The notes: generated from the letters alone by a model not told the origin. A stretch of 64,000 nucleotides of DNA from Cystobasidiopsis lactophilus (GCA_001599975.1 BCIO01000006.1:491587-555586); one strand, 5' to 3'. Positions 33,776 through 45,822 are shown, counted from the stretch's first letter. Translations and numbers: made by a program.

Positions 33776-36071
33776 TTATGGCCTGTTCATGACTCTGGCA
33801 TATTCTAGGAACAATCGGAAGAGGTAGGCTTTGGCGAAATTGTGGAGAAGGTGTCAAACAATGGGATGGGTAGAATGGCGGGCCCCGGTGCTCACCTGCC
33901 ATATCTTCCTCTCTCCAAACTGCCGAAGAAATTGAGCACCACATTAAGCGTATGAAAGGCATGCGACTCTCACACTTGTTTGTCCATTCGCGGCCTTCGT
34001 GGCCGATCCTTTGAGCAAGCTCATCGTGCGCTTCCGACCCATCTTCGCGACCCAAGAAGAAACCCATGACATCGTGCCTGCTCTATATCAAACAAGACCA
34101 GAGTGAACGCATTGGCAGGACCCACAAATCCGAGTAGTCCAGCTTGATTGGGACGTAACTGATTAAGGATGTTAAGCAAGGCCCCCGCGAAGAAAAACTG
34201 CGCGCGCACTGCAACCAGGGCTGAATACGATCTTGGTACCATTCGGAAAATACTGAAGAAATTTGGACTGAGACTTGCTGGATACGGGCACTGCCACATA
34301 CTAGTTGACTTCAAGACCACGGATCTCGTGGACATCAAACGATGGAAGCGACCGCTCTGCGCTCGAGTCAGCACTTAGAGGCCCACAAGGGGACAAGACT
34401 GACCCATCCGTTCCCATCGCAATCTAAAACATACTTGTACTTGTTCGCTTCGTCAGTCCCCATCTTATCGGCGAAGCGATAAGCGGCCTTGATAGCTGCA
34501 CACGTCCCGTCACTTTGAGAGCATTGTGTGGGCTCTCCAGTGAATGCGACGTCGAAAAATTGGCGATTGAGGGAACGCATCGGCGCTTGCTCCTTTCCCA
34601 CGCCGTCGCCTTTCGCGTACATAATGTCCAAACTGCCTCTCTGGAGGTTGGTTACTAAAGACAATATCAAATCTTTGTGATAAATGACTTGAAAGGGAAG
34701 CACCTGACAGTAGTTAAGCCTTGTCCGTTGGCTGGGCTTCCACATCTTGAGGGAACTGTAACGAGCCCCGGTGGTTGACCCCCGCCACAACATGCGATTT
34801 TCCGTTTTTTGAGACCAAATGGGGTCTTTGCCGGCTGAGATGTTATACTGCTCTAGGGGAGTCAGCACTAGATCGCTGAACATATTCGTCTTGCAATTCG
34901 AAAAGATGGGGAGGAAGTCAGCAGCTGGCGGGCCAAGTCCATAGCCGGAGGTAAGAGAGTGAAGGTTGAGGTAGGAGGGATGTTGGCACATGTCCATAGC
35001 CGCGTGATGATCGACAATAAAGCTGTGGTGCGGTTCCAAGTGCACCACGCCCGCCATGCTCTCCCGTAAATTGGAAGAAGGCGGACAACAATTCTCCCAA
35101 CCGACATGGAAAGCACTACGGTAAGGATTGTCGATGAGATGTTCGGGTAGACCTGCCACTACGGCTGAGCTTCAGAGCCGGCTATGAAGCCGAGGCATCT
35201 CACGTTGATGCTTTTGGGCCAGCTGCATAAGTTCCGCCTTTTTGGTACCACTCGTGTGCAGTATTGGTGAGTCATGAGCCCAGATGGTCACATTGATATC
35301 AGGCAACAGGTGCTGAAAGCGAGAGATCAAGGTGACAAAACCTGCGGCGCGGCCCGAGGTGGCGTAAGGGCCGCTCGTCTTCACCAATTTGCCGTCGACG
35401 ACGTGCAAGGTAAAGGTCCCTTTGTGGTGGAAACTGGTTTCGTCGGTGATAAGCGTGTTAGAGCGCTCGCGCATGACGGAAGAAGGGAAGGCGAGTAGCG
35501 GTCGGATGTCCCGATCGATCTGATCGTACTCGTCGACGAGCAGAACCTCGTTGTCCATCGCATACTTGTACCTGGTCGCCCATAGATGATCAGCTTTCAA
35601 TTCGATTGGAAGGTAAGGAGGGCGCCTGCCAAGTGGCGAAACCGGTCGGCGGCGACCGACCATAGCGCTCTGTGTAAGTCGCTACGGCTTGTTCGAAGTT
35701 TTGACTCTGCCGGGCCAGCTTCGCTTTCCATTTTATCTCGGCGTCTTGGATAAGGTGGAGGATGGGATGCCGCAAGTTGGAAGAGTCCGGTTGTGCAAAC
35801 AGCAAACCGTCCTGCTCCGCAAAACTTGAGGCTACACCCGCCTCGCTGGTTGTAAGATGGGCTGGTTTCGGGTGCTGTGCCGTTTCAACGCGTTTCGGGA
35901 TTAAAAGTGGCGAACCCAAACACGCACAATCAAGTGTTTGGTGACGGCGCCCGTATAAACAAACAGGCTGACGAGGGCGACAAAGGCGAAGGCGGCCGCA
36001 GTCGTCCGTTTTCGACGTCGGATCAGCAATTTGACCAGCGTCCAAACGTTGCCCGCAGTGTTCGATGCCAT
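33776..36071 (-). CDS. GT90 (CAP10-like) glycosyltransferase 2
   Basis: ATG at 36071 (MASNTAGNVWTLVKLL), anchor TTAAAFAFVALVSLFVYTG, stem HPILHLIQDAEIKWKAKL, TYTERYGRSPPTGFATW, then YKYAMDNEVLLVDEYDQ, NVTIWAHDSPILHTSGTKK, WRGSTTGARYSSLKMW, NRQFFDVAFTGEPTQC, YKYVLDCDGNGWSGRFHRL, STRSVVLKST, EWYQDRIQPW, YVPIKLDYSDLW, FWREEDMAAYLFRLFLEYAR. It ends VMNRP at 33776. The intron after FATW appears to be GC-AG; the others are GT-AG. The model is more canonical at the C-terminus than GT90-1. Family members transfer xylose or glucose; cryptococcal Cap10 is needed for capsule. The substrate here is unknown. Confidence 0.87.
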
Positions 36072-36379
36072 TGATCGCCCTGTGCTGCCGGGGCCACACT
36101 CCCACCAATGCCGCCGAGTCTCTCCAAGAGCAAGCAATGAAGCAAGCCTTCGGCTTCAGCGTGCAGCCTATCGAATAAGTAAACCAGGCCGCCAAAACGC
36201 CTGCTGCAGGATTTGCATGCTGGACCTGGATCAGGCCGTGTTTCGATCAAGCGCAAGTCGGTAATATGAGACCAAGACAGACTCGAGGCGCGCCTCAAGG
36301 ATGCTACCACTCGTTTACTTGTATTTGCTAATAGGCAGCAAAAGCAGCAACGCCGGTGGCTCGCGGGCAACCAGTTCGG

Positions 36380-37990
36380 AACTCAGGCACTTTGCGTTTT
36401 GGAGAGGAGCGAGCACCGGTGCGAGCATGATGTCTGCCTGCTGCATCGCCGTGTTTGCGCTGTTACAACTTGCTCATCTTGAAGGCGATGCGATGGGGAT
36501 AACGACTATGGCAGACCGACAGCGAGAAGGCGAGCCTCAGGAGCCACTCGCTCCGAGTCATTCAACAGTGCTCAGTGTTCTCGCGGTTGCCTAATGCGCA
36601 GAGGGCTTCATTGACCCGACACAGGGTTGTTTGGCGAGCACCTTTTTCGCTTGGCGGGCTAGCACTGCGCCAGACTGGGACTTCGAGGGCTGCCATCAAC
36701 AAGAGCTGCAGCTTCATGAACTGGTTGCTCGCGCACAGACGGCGCCCCCAAGGCTTACACACGGGACACCTGCTTTGTCTCCACCAGTATGCCACCTAGT
36801 CCAACTGTGTATCAAGGTGGAGGCGAGAGCTGGGTTACGGATCGTGGCAATCCACCGAACGACGTTCATGTGTGCGTCCAAGCGTCCTCTCTCCCCTGCA
36901 GATATCCCTTGCTGCCTCCTTCTGGTACCCTACTATGCAAATGTCTATCACCTTCCAGTGAATTGGCTGTGCTGGCTGCTCCCTTGCTGTCCGCGCCCAT
37001 CCGCCTCTCCACCAACAGCGTTTGCCCCATTCCGCCTAACCCTTTGGTGTCGGTTCCCATGTTGAAGATAGCGTGTATCACAGAGAGCTATCGCACTATC
37101 CATGAGCCCCTCGCCCTGCCAATTATTGGGCGCGGTAGCTGAGTAGATGGCAGCGACGGTGGCGATAGCGGGTTCTGTCCTTTTCCTCTGCAAACCGACC
37201 GGCTGTGTAGACGAACCGTGCTTGCAAGGACAGTATTCTCTACCCTGAAGACAGACGCGACGGGTCTAGCTGTGTCTATGTGCATTTCCGTCCCGAACTC
37301 TCTTTCCACCACGCCTCCCTTGTATCTGAGCACTTAGAAGCGAAGGGTCAGGGTGCCTCAGAGGCGTTTCCGAGCTGCACGAATATTGCGGGCACGATGA
37401 AATGCTTTATCGAGATCTCATTGCCACCTTGTCAGGACATGCCACAGCATCGAGTGCAGCTCTTTGATAACCGGAAGGCACAGGTGGAGACAGTCGCTGA
37501 AATGAGAAGGTCAGCTCTCATTCCAGTAGAAAGATATGGGGAAGGAACAGACCCAGGTGGCCTTTGTTTGCCATCCACCCGCTGCCGAGTCGCCTCTTCC
37601 TAAAGGTAGCGACGTCAGCGGCGCTCGCGAGATCCGCCAACGCAAAGCGCTCACCATTCTAAAGATCTCAAAGTTCTTCAGGCCCCGCCCTTCCCGTTCC
37701 CAAGCCGCATCGAAGGGCCGGTGCATGGGGTAGCCATAGTTGTCGCTGGCGAACGCCGTCGGCGCGAGTGGACGCTCGCTCGTGGGAGAAGTCGCAAGGG
37801 GCTTGGACGAACGGGTTGCCTTTGTGGATGAGCCGCAGGTGGTCAAAGTGAGGCAAAGCTCGAAAGCGACCCAAAACCCAGGGGACCTATCACCCTGTGC
37901 GGGTCAGCTGCTAATGAAAAGTGAAGCGCCCCAAAAAAAAATCTCACCATTCACTCATAGAGAGCGAGCAAGTCATCGAGGCCCGTCAAA
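36380..37990. repeat. Segmental duplication B1 (copy of about 40390-41840, mosaic at right end)
   Basis: High identity to 40390-41840 across the noncoding 3' flank and last exon of PC-esterase-1. From about 37800 to 37990 the closer match switches to 43575-43760 (last intron and exon of PC-esterase-2). It lies in the gap between GT90-2 and SGNH-4. Confidence 0.8.
37511..37990 (-). pseudogene. 3' remnant of a PC-esterase gene, chimeric
   Basis: Encodes the tail HRPFDAAWEREGRGLKNF and SAAGGWQTKA as in the gene at 41508, preceded (rightward) by KGNPFVQAPCDFSHER and then by intron-like sequence that matches the other gene. No catalytic exon is present. It looks like a recombinant between the two live genes. 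Confidence 0.75.
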
Positions 37991-38087
37991 GGTGCCAGCG
38001 CTGCGAGAAATCAGCTTTGAGCTCGACGGGGGAAAGCCGTTGGTTTAGAAGACTTACCCATTGTTCAAGATATTGGCCCTATCTCCC

Positions 38088-39732
38088 CTACTGTAGCAAT
38101 AGGCCCGAGATCCTGAAGCTACTCCGTAAAGGAAACTCCCGATTCTTAATCACCTGGCACGTCAGATTGTGCTCGCCTGTCGCAATGCCCGTCCACAAGT
38201 CACCCGTTCGGTCGAAGGTGGAGGCAGTTTTCTTCTCGCTGTAAGCATCAATATACCGAACACTGGCAGGGGAGAGGTCGTTATCTATGTGACACCGCAC
38301 CGAGCCGAAGGTAGAGTCGGCAGTGTGCCAGTACCAGATTCCAACTGCTTTGGCATTCAGCTTAAATCTGGACAGGGATGGCATCTTACCCGCCCAACTC
38401 GTCTCAAACTTGAACGTAATCTCATCGCCGACTTCGCTGGCGGCGTACGACATTTTGTCATTGAAAGTGGCGTTGCGGAAGCCTTTGGCGTGAACGGGAA
38501 CGAGGGGGTGGTAGACCGAGTTGATGGCGGGGCAGCGGGGCTGCAGTTTTGGAGCTGCAGTTGCGTCAGCGTGCCAATGAGCCAACAGGCCGAGGCGCGG
38601 AAGGGCGGGCAGAGAACCGCCAGAAGGCCAGATAGGATTGGCAGGATCAACCTCTCCGATGATGTCTGAGGGCACGGATCCACCAGCACCAGCGAAGGGT
38701 TGCTCGCGCCGGATGAGACAAAGCTGCTCGTCGAGATAGGCGATGGCCATGTCACCAAGAGCCCGATGGCCATTGGCATTGACGTGTCGAACTTCGAGCT
38801 CGTCAAACTTATTTAAGAAGAGGTCCGGCAGGCGTTCGGGGTGCTCGATGAGGTGCGGGAGAAGCCAGTTGCGAATGTTGACCATAGGAATATCGTACCA
38901 ATGGGCGACCGCGATCGTGTTCTGCCATCCTAGCACCATATTCTCACTGTCGTTGAAATTCAATGAGCAACGTGCACAAAGGTCTGGGCTTGAAGGAACC
39001 AACAAAATGAGGGCAAAGGTGCTCATGGCCAAGACGGCAGGCTCGTTGGGAAGAGAAAGGAGGGCCCTGATGAGCTTCTCGGTCGCCGGAATGGTTTGGC
39101 CGGGAGAATTGATGTCGAGCTCGTAGAGGACGAGGTCGACGTCGCTTGGGAGATACTCCAGCAAGCAATAGGAGAAGAAGATGTTGGTCTGGGCTGGGAG
39201 TGCCGCATCCATATTAAGAGTGAGTTGGGAAGAGGGAAGGTGCCGCTGAAGCCAGTCGAAAACACGATGGTGCATATTGTTGGTCGCGTCGTGGGGGCGC
39301 TTGACGCCATGCCCTTTCGAAACGGAGCCTCCGACAACTCCGACATTCAGAGGCTCGCCTCTCAGCGCTTTGCGAAGCACTTTGCGAACCCGATGCCCTG
39401 ACCCTGGAGAAGGCGTCAGATATCAGCTAGAAGCCAAGACAAACAGAAAAAGTACACAAACCATCGTAAGATCTCGACAAACCCAAGTTCGTTTGTCCAT
39501 ATTCGATAGTCAAAGGGTGAGAAGCGTTGTCCGAGATTCGGCAAGACTGTAGCACTTGAAGTTGGGGGTTGGAGAACCCCAACAATGTGGCGATGGAGGA
39601 TCCGAGGGAATCTACTCGTAGCCGTCGTGAGTGAGCGAAACCAGTCGCGAACAGTAAAATGGCGGCGGCGACAGCGACCCTGGCGGCAATGCTCTTGAAC
39701 TTGCGCTGCGACGGCAGCAACAGCAAGACCAT
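38088..39732 (-). CDS. SGNH-type hydrolase, membrane-anchored (paralogue 4), Asp-to-Glu in block V
   Basis: ATG at 39732 (MVLLLLPSQRKFKSIAARVA), anchor VAVAAAILLFATGFA, intron 39404-39461, then FRGEP-type start LRKALRGEPLNVGVVGGSVS. Block II LTLNMDAALPAQTNIFFSYC, core DVDLVLYELDINSPGQ, AVLAMSTFALI, HWYDIPMVNIRNWLLPHL, and block V ELEVRHVNANGHRAL, where the usual D-x-x-H is E-V-R-H. A 51-nt in-frame segment before ENMVLGWQN is probably an intron. The C-terminal half ends NLTCQVIKNREFPLRSSFRISG as in paralogues 2 and 3. It lies between the two segmental duplications. Same inferred role: acyl-group editing of a secreted glycan. Confidence 0.78.
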
Positions 39733-40389
39733 CGAGCAGCTTGTAGTGCGCCTTCAGAGAAATCGCATCGAAACACTACACAAGCTTGTAGAAATCGGAC
39801 ACTTGACGAGCTGTAATGGCCATGGACGCAATTGTAACCTTTTTCTGGTACAATTCGTGCAAACACAAATGTCTTACGACCTGGCAGCCGCCAAAAAGGT
39901 ACTACAGTACGCCTATCAAGACACATGATCACGGCGCGCCACAGAGCACGCCACCGACTACGCTTACAGTTATTCTCTTTTGGAAATGTCGAACATCCAG
40001 CAGCAAACGACAACAAACCAGCGACATCGTTAAACACAACACGCACACAACAATGACCGTTCGGATCTACAACGGAATCCTTGCCTTCACTTGCCCCTTT
40101 GTCGTCAATCCTAGTAGCAGGCTTGCATCACGGGCAGAAGCGGAGCGATTCTCAAAGTCACGACCAACGGGAGCCATGGCAAGAGAGAGTGGCCAAGCAG
40201 ACTGGTTGTCAAGACGAACAAAGTGGTTGTGCGCCAAATCGCCGCTGCCATTGGAGGCAATCGCAGCATTGTGTTCCACAGAGCTCAGCGCGGTTCTGCC
40301 GGTATGCGTCGCTCGTAGCAGATCGTAGCATGGCGTGCGGAGTGCTTGAGCAGGAAGTGAGAGATCGGTCAAGTAGGACCGCTGCAGAT
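39733..40389. other. Intergenic, no gene seen
   Basis: Upstream of SGNH-4; presumably its promoter. No supported coding frame. Confidence 0.4.
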
Positions 40390-41840
40390 TCTCTTTTTGG
40401 AGAGGAGCGAGCATTAGACTACTGGCAAAACGTCTGGCTGCTGAATCGCCGCGTGCGCTGTTGCGACTTGCTCATTTCGGTGGGCATCGCGACGTGGGCA
40501 ATGGCCATGGCAGCGAGAGGGCGAGAAGCCACTTGGTCCTTCACTTCCGACAAAGCGCGCCGTCCCCAATGCGCAAAGGGCTTATGGCTTCATTGGCCCG
40601 ACACAGGGTTGTTTGCCCGGCGTGCTCTTGGCTTGGAGGGCCAGCACTGCGCCAGACTGGGACTTCGAGGGCTGCCATCAACAAGAGCTGCAGCTTAATG
40701 AACTGGTTGCTCGCGCACAGACGGCGCCCCCAAGGCTTACACACGGGACACCTGCTTTGTCTCCAACATTATGCCACCTAGTAAGACTGTGGATCAAGGC
40801 GCAAGGGAGAGCTGGGTTAAGGATTGTGGCCATCCACCGAACGACGTTCATGTGTGCGTCCAAGCGTCCTCTCTCCTCTGCAGATATCCCTTGCTGCCTC
40901 CTTCTGGTACCCTACTATGCAAATGTTTATCACCTTCCAGTGAATTGGCTGTGCTGGCTGCTCCCTTGCTTTCCGCGCCCATCCGCCTCTCCACCAACAG
41001 CGTTTGCCCCCATTCCGCCTATTAACCCTTTGGTGTCGGCTCCCGTGTCGAAGATAGCGTGTATCACAGAGAGCTATCGCACTATCCATGAGCTCCCCGC
41101 CCCTCCCACTCGTCGGGCACGGTAGCTGAGTAGATGGCAGCGACGGTGGCGATAGCGGGTTCTGTCCTTTTCCTCTGCAAACCGACCGGCTGTGTAGACG
41201 AACCGTGCTTGCAAGGACAGTATTCTCTACTCTGAAGACAGACGCGACGGGTCTAGCTGTGTCTATGTGCATTTCCGTCCCGAACTCTCTTTCCACCACG
41301 CCTCCCTTGTATCTGAGCACTTAGAAGCGAAGGCTCAGGGTGCCTCAGAGGCGTTCCGACCTTCACGAATGTTGCGGGCACGATGAAAAGCTTTATCGAG
41401 ATCTCATTGCCACCGTGTCAGGACATGCCACAACATCGAGTGCAGCTCTTTGATAACCGGAAGGCACAGGTGGAGACAGTCGCTGCATTGAGATGAAAAG
41501 TCAGCTCTCAACCAAGTAGAAAGGAAGGCGAAAAGGAACAGACCCAGGCGGCCTTTGTTTGCCATCCACCCGCTGCCGAGTTGCCTCTTCCTGAAAAGGG
41601 CAACGTCAATAGCGCTCTCGATATGCGCAAACCAAGATAGCGCACCATCCGAAAGATCTGGAAATTCTTCAGGCCCCGCCCTTCACGCTCCCAAGCCGCA
41701 TCGAAGGGCCGGTGCAAGGGGTAGTTGTAGTTGTCGCTGGCATTGGCGAACGCCGTCGGCGCGAGTGGACGCTCGTGGGAGAAGTCGCAAGGGGCTTGAA
41801 CGAACGGGTTCCCTTTGTATATCAGCCGCACGCGGTCAAA
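40390..41840. repeat. Segmental duplication B2 (partner of 36380-37840)
   Basis: Source-like copy: its left 1.1 kb is noncoding flank and its right end is the intact last exon of PC-esterase-1. Differences from the partner are scattered substitutions and small indels. Confidence 0.8.
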
Positions 41841-42950
41841 GTGGGTCAAGCCGCGGAACTTCTCCATCACCACCGGCACCATTCTCTCGTAGGCCGCCAA
41901 GATCTGCTCGTGCTCTTTGCCGGCAGTCAAGCCCTCGATCCGTTTGGCTGTCCAATGGGGCCCTGTGCTGAACAGAATGGGCGTGGGCGCCAAGGTGTCG
42001 TCGCTGTCGTATGCTGGGAGGATGGTCGTTTGGAGAATGTGCAGGTAATCCGGGTCGTCACCCCAGGGGTAAGAAGGTCTAGAAAGGTTGCTACCACCCA
42101 GTTGCCTCAGCTGCTCGTTGGTGATGAGAAGGTGCGAGCGCAAGTTGTGAGCGATTGGCAGATCTAGGCGAGCTTGGCTGTATTTGTTGGTCTCCCGAAG
42201 CTGTGCATAAAGTGCGCCTGGACAACCTCGTAAGACGAGATCACGAGCATGCACACATGACTCCGAGGCCTACTTCGCGGATTGAGGACAAGCGTTTGGT
42301 GCAGGTACAGCGATTGGCCATTGGCGTGCTTGGTTTCTAGAAGCGTCATGCTGTAGACAACACGGTGTCAGTGAGACATGCAGTAATGGTGAAAATAAAG
42401 GGCTGCAGACCTGAATGTGGCCGCTTCATCGGCAGTTGACAGCAAGCTTTTCAGAGCGGTGAAGTGCTCGTTGGCCAGCGAGTCTGCGCTTTGTACGTCA
42501 ATCAAAGCGTTGCAACCATTGCAGAGACGCGTGCTCACCACCGAGAATTACTATGCCTTGCGGCATCTGGAGGAGCAGGTCCAACACGGCCAGGCGGTCA
42601 AAGGGAGCAGCCAGACAGGCCGCCGGTTTCCACTCCCAATTTGCGACCTCGACAACTCGTTGCCGTGTGTCCTCATCACTAGTCCCATAGCAGTGAAAGT
42701 TGGACAGCGAGCTGGACTCTTGCAAACTGGCAAAGTCGGAAATATCCTCGAAGGCGGGCTGCCGTGGCGACCAGCCGCCGACAGCGACATCCTCGAACGA
42801 GCGGCAAGGCCTGGACGAGATGAGGCCAAAAGAAGACCAGCGTGAGATCATTTCGGAGGGCGGCGTTAGGTGGGCAAAGTACGCCAGTGACAGCAGGCTG
42901 CCGCTGGCGAGAGCCGCGCCAAACTTGAAGTGGCCACGTCGTAGGGGCAT
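41508..42950 (-). CDS. PC-esterase / Cas1p-Pmr5-type acyltransferase 1
   Basis: ATG at 42950 (MPLRRGHFKFGAALASGSLL), one anchor, SPRQPAFEDISDFASL, NFHCYGTSDEDTRQRVVEV, WKPAACLAAPFDRLAVLDLLLQMP, then over an intron GIVILGDSLANEHFTAL (GDSL catalytic block). Next exons: MTLLETKHANGQSLYLHQTL, ALYAQLRETNKYSQARL, HNLRSHLLITNEQL, PILFSTGPHWTAKRI (TG.HW block), YERMVPVVMEKFRGLTHFD, LIYKGNPFVQAPCDF and FDAAWEREGRG. PF13839-type proteins O-acetylate polysaccharides (plant TBL proteins; fungal Cas1p on cryptococcal capsule). No intron at ERM|VP, unlike the neighbour. The stop at 41508 lies inside the duplicated block B2. Confidence 0.8.
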
Positions 42951-43625
42951 GGCTGCCAGCCCGTCGGTGCGCTTCTGCTCCTGATTGCACGCTGGTTGGC
43001 CGTCGCACGACAAAGAGAAGTTTGTAAGGGGTCAAGCCCGTGCGGTGTTGCCCTTCACAAAGTCTTTGTGCGAATCGGCAGAAGTGGCCGGAAGGGGTAG
43101 CAGCGGCGGGCCATGCTCGTGTACTCTTTTTAGGAGCATGAAAGGTGGCCAAAACATAGTGGTTGGCAAAGAGCGAAGGGTAAATCGATTTCAGAGGCGA
43201 CTTGACTTTCCGCAGCCCAAACTATGGGAGGTGGCAAATACACAATGCCTATTGCAAGTTGGGCAACAGCTGCCATATGAGCTGGTGGACCTCACGAGAA
43301 ACGTAGAGGCAAAAGTGCAGGCAGTCCCGAGGAGCTTTCCGCCGACCGTCGATCCGCTGCCGGGTCATCTCCATCTGCCACCCAATCCATCAGTTTCGTA
43401 CGGCCTGAAGACAGCAGCAAAATCTCACGATGTCATAGACATAAACGTTGTTCAAGTGTGCGCTTTCGTGCTTCCAGGCAGCGTCGAAGGCGGTATGGAG
43501 TGAGTGGCTGTACTCGGTGCTCTCGGCCACAAAGTCCGCGGGTAAGAGTGGGTGCATCGGTGAGAAATCGCATTGAGCTTGGACGAACGGGTTGCCTTTG
43601 TAGATGAGCCGCAAGTGGTCAAAGT
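42557..43625. repeat. Segmental duplication A2 (partner of 31012-32070)
   Basis: Contains the intact first exon of PC-esterase-1, the intergenic region and the last exon of PC-esterase-2; probable donor of copy A1. Confidence 0.85.
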
Positions 43626-44732
43626 GAGGCAAAGCTTGAAAGCGACCCAAGACCCAGGGGACCTTTCACCGGGTGCCGGTCAGCTCCCAATGAAAAGTGA
43701 AGCACCCCATATGATCTCACCATTCGTTCATAGAGGGCGAGCAGGTCGTCGAGGCCCGTCAACGGGCCCAGTTTGATCTTTTGAGAGGACCAATGTCCGC
43801 CAGTGTCAAAGAGGACGGCAGTCGGGGCCCAGGCTTCGCCTGTATCGTACTGCATCAGGATATCCCGTAGCTTCCCCAGATAGTCAGGCTCTTGATCTGC
43901 CCAGCCATCGTAAGTGGGTCGGGAAAGATGCTGCCCAAAGTTGGCTTTGAGCTCTTCGGTGGTCATGAGGATATGGGACCTCAGGTTGTGGGCCAAAGGC
44001 GCGGCCAGGCGATCTTTTGAGTACTTCTTGGTGGCCAGAAGATGAGCGTAAAGTGAACCTGACGTAAACCAGTCAGCGCAGGATCGCCAACCTTGATGCA
44101 ACCAACTTCGCGGGTTCAGCAACAATATTTGGTGGGTATAAAGGCGAGTCCCAGAGGGATGCGTGGTTTCGGACAGCGCATGGTTGAAAAACGAGGCTTC
44201 TTGGTTGGTGCTGAGCAAGGATCTCAAGGCGGCATATTGCTCGCTCATGAGGGAGTCTGGTCCGACAAGCGTGAGCTCACGCCCTGTTTGTGGAATCAAA
44301 AAGATGCAAAGGCGGACCTCCGATGAAAACCATGCCTTCCGGCATTCGTAACAAGCGATCAATGACAGCCAACCGGTCAAACGCGGGGAGTTCGCAAGAC
44401 GCCGGCTTCCAGAAGTAGTTGGCTGCGTTGAGAACGCGAACTTTGGTGTGCTCTTCGTTCTCTCCAAAGCATTGGAACTCTGAAAGAGACGTGGACTCTT
44501 GAAGGGACGCAAATTGGTCGATGCTGTCGTACTGCGGCTGGCGCGCCTCCCAGTGGCCCTGGGAGGCTTCAGAGAAAGAGGAGCAGTACTTGTGCTCTGA
44601 AGATAAACGGAGGTGACTACTCCAAGCTCTCGAAGGGACCGCAGAGCGAGACAGGAGCGAGACAAAGAGGAAAGAGATCAACGCGCATGCTGCAAGCGCC
44701 ACACCGAAGCGCTGGGCGTGCCGGCGGATCAT
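43390..44732 (-). CDS. PC-esterase / Cas1p-Pmr5-type acyltransferase 2
   Basis: ATG at 44732 (MIRRHAQRFGVALAACALISF), anchor, QGHWEARQPQYDSIDQFASL, FQCFGENEEHTKVRVLNAAN, FWKPASCELPAFDRLAVIDRL, RMPEGMVFIG, then across an intron (GTCCGC...GGACCAG) DSLMSEQYAALRSLLSTNQ. Later: TRLYTHQILLLNPRSW, SLYAHLLATKKYSKDRL, HNLRSHILMTTEEL, AVLFDTGGHWSSQKI, YERM, an intron, VPWVLGRFQALPHFDHLRL and YKGNPFVQAQCDF. Tandem with gene 41508-42950 and about 40-50 percent alike by eye. The GDSL serine block and the DTGGHW block are intact. The likely role is O-acylation of the cluster's polysaccharide, inferred from family and context. Confidence 0.8.
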
Positions 44733-45822
44733 CAGCAGGCTTGAACGGGTCGGCGAATGGAGGAAGACGTCCAGGCTCTACAAAGAGATGGCGCGCAAAC
44801 CCTGTCGGTCCATGAAACAGGCGGCGGCTCTTGGCAAGAGAGAAGGCAAACGAAGACCACCCTCAGACCGTCAGTTCGTCGATTGCTCCTTTTCTTCAGC
44901 TTCAGCCACCAGAATGAGTGAAGCTGTGCGATGGTGGCAAGACATTCGCCGGTCAAAGTCTACCTCCAGCCCTCAAGCTTCAAGGGGACCAAAGACTCCC
45001 TTGACGCGCACAGGCCACTCGTTCTCACCTCCTCCGCCGACCATCATGAACTGCCGTTTTTTTCTCGAGATAGCGATGGCAACAGGCTTTGCTCGAGGCA
45101 TTGCCCTCGCGTCCAGGGTCTGCCAGTAGACGCGCCTTAGTAGCTAAATGAAGTGATGGCAGCCGCGAAGGATGCCACGGGCCAGGCATGGCGAAGCCCT
45201 GATGTCATTCCTTTAAGTCTGTCACAGTGTATCAATAGACGGGCGATGTCACAGTTGCTAGTAAAGATATCAATGTGTTCAGCTTCGAGGGGATTTCATC
45301 CAGCTCTTCCGCTTTCGACCGTGTTGTTTGGTCATCGGACGCGTTTTTTCTTAGCAACAAGCACTCGTTATGGTCCAACTACCTCTCAGAAAGCAGGCAG
45401 AAAACGCGCGCTTTTCGAGCGTGCAAGAGGGAAAGGGCGGCTTCGACCCTCCAAATTCGTTTAGCCCGCTGCGCTCGACCCAAGCCCAGACAGGAAATAC
45501 CTTAGAGGAGCTGGACTTGATCTTCTGATCTTGATAGACCTCTACGGTGTTCAGAAAGGGCTTGGGACGTCACGGACGACCTCAGCATCAGGGCGGCAAA
45601 CCTTGGCACAAGCATTCGGACTGGCCGCCATCGCTGAAAATCCCCACCCTGCTGCTGTTGGTTCCTTCCAACAAAGGCCTCTTCTCCTCAAACAGGCCGT
45701 ATCCATGGAGACATTAGCAAGAGACTGCCCTGTGGCTGTGTCGACTACGGACGACTTGCAGTGGCGGCGTGCATGTGTCTGGCGTGTTCGGGACGGGCTG
45801 CCTCACAGAGCTCTGAGGACAT
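44733..45822. other. Stretch without a supported intact gene; possible degraded 5' part of GT10
   Basis: Holds the promoter of PC-esterase-2 on the minus strand. On the plus strand, frames near 45275-45505 (FDRVVWSSDAFFLSNKHSL) and 45531-45896 look coding-like and could be remnants of the fucosyltransferase N-terminus, but I cannot join them. Confidence 0.3.

Noticed and set aside
30940-43625. Repeats at 31-32, 36-38 and 40-43.6 kb as a transposon or retroelement
   Set aside because: They contain host gene exons and flanks, have no terminal repeats, target-site duplication or transposase/reverse-transcriptase frame that I can see.
45153-45505. Plus-strand frames as an intact GT10 N-terminus
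   Set aside because: FDRVVWSSDAFFL looks coding, but no frame joins it to the GT10 motifs and no start with an anchor was found.
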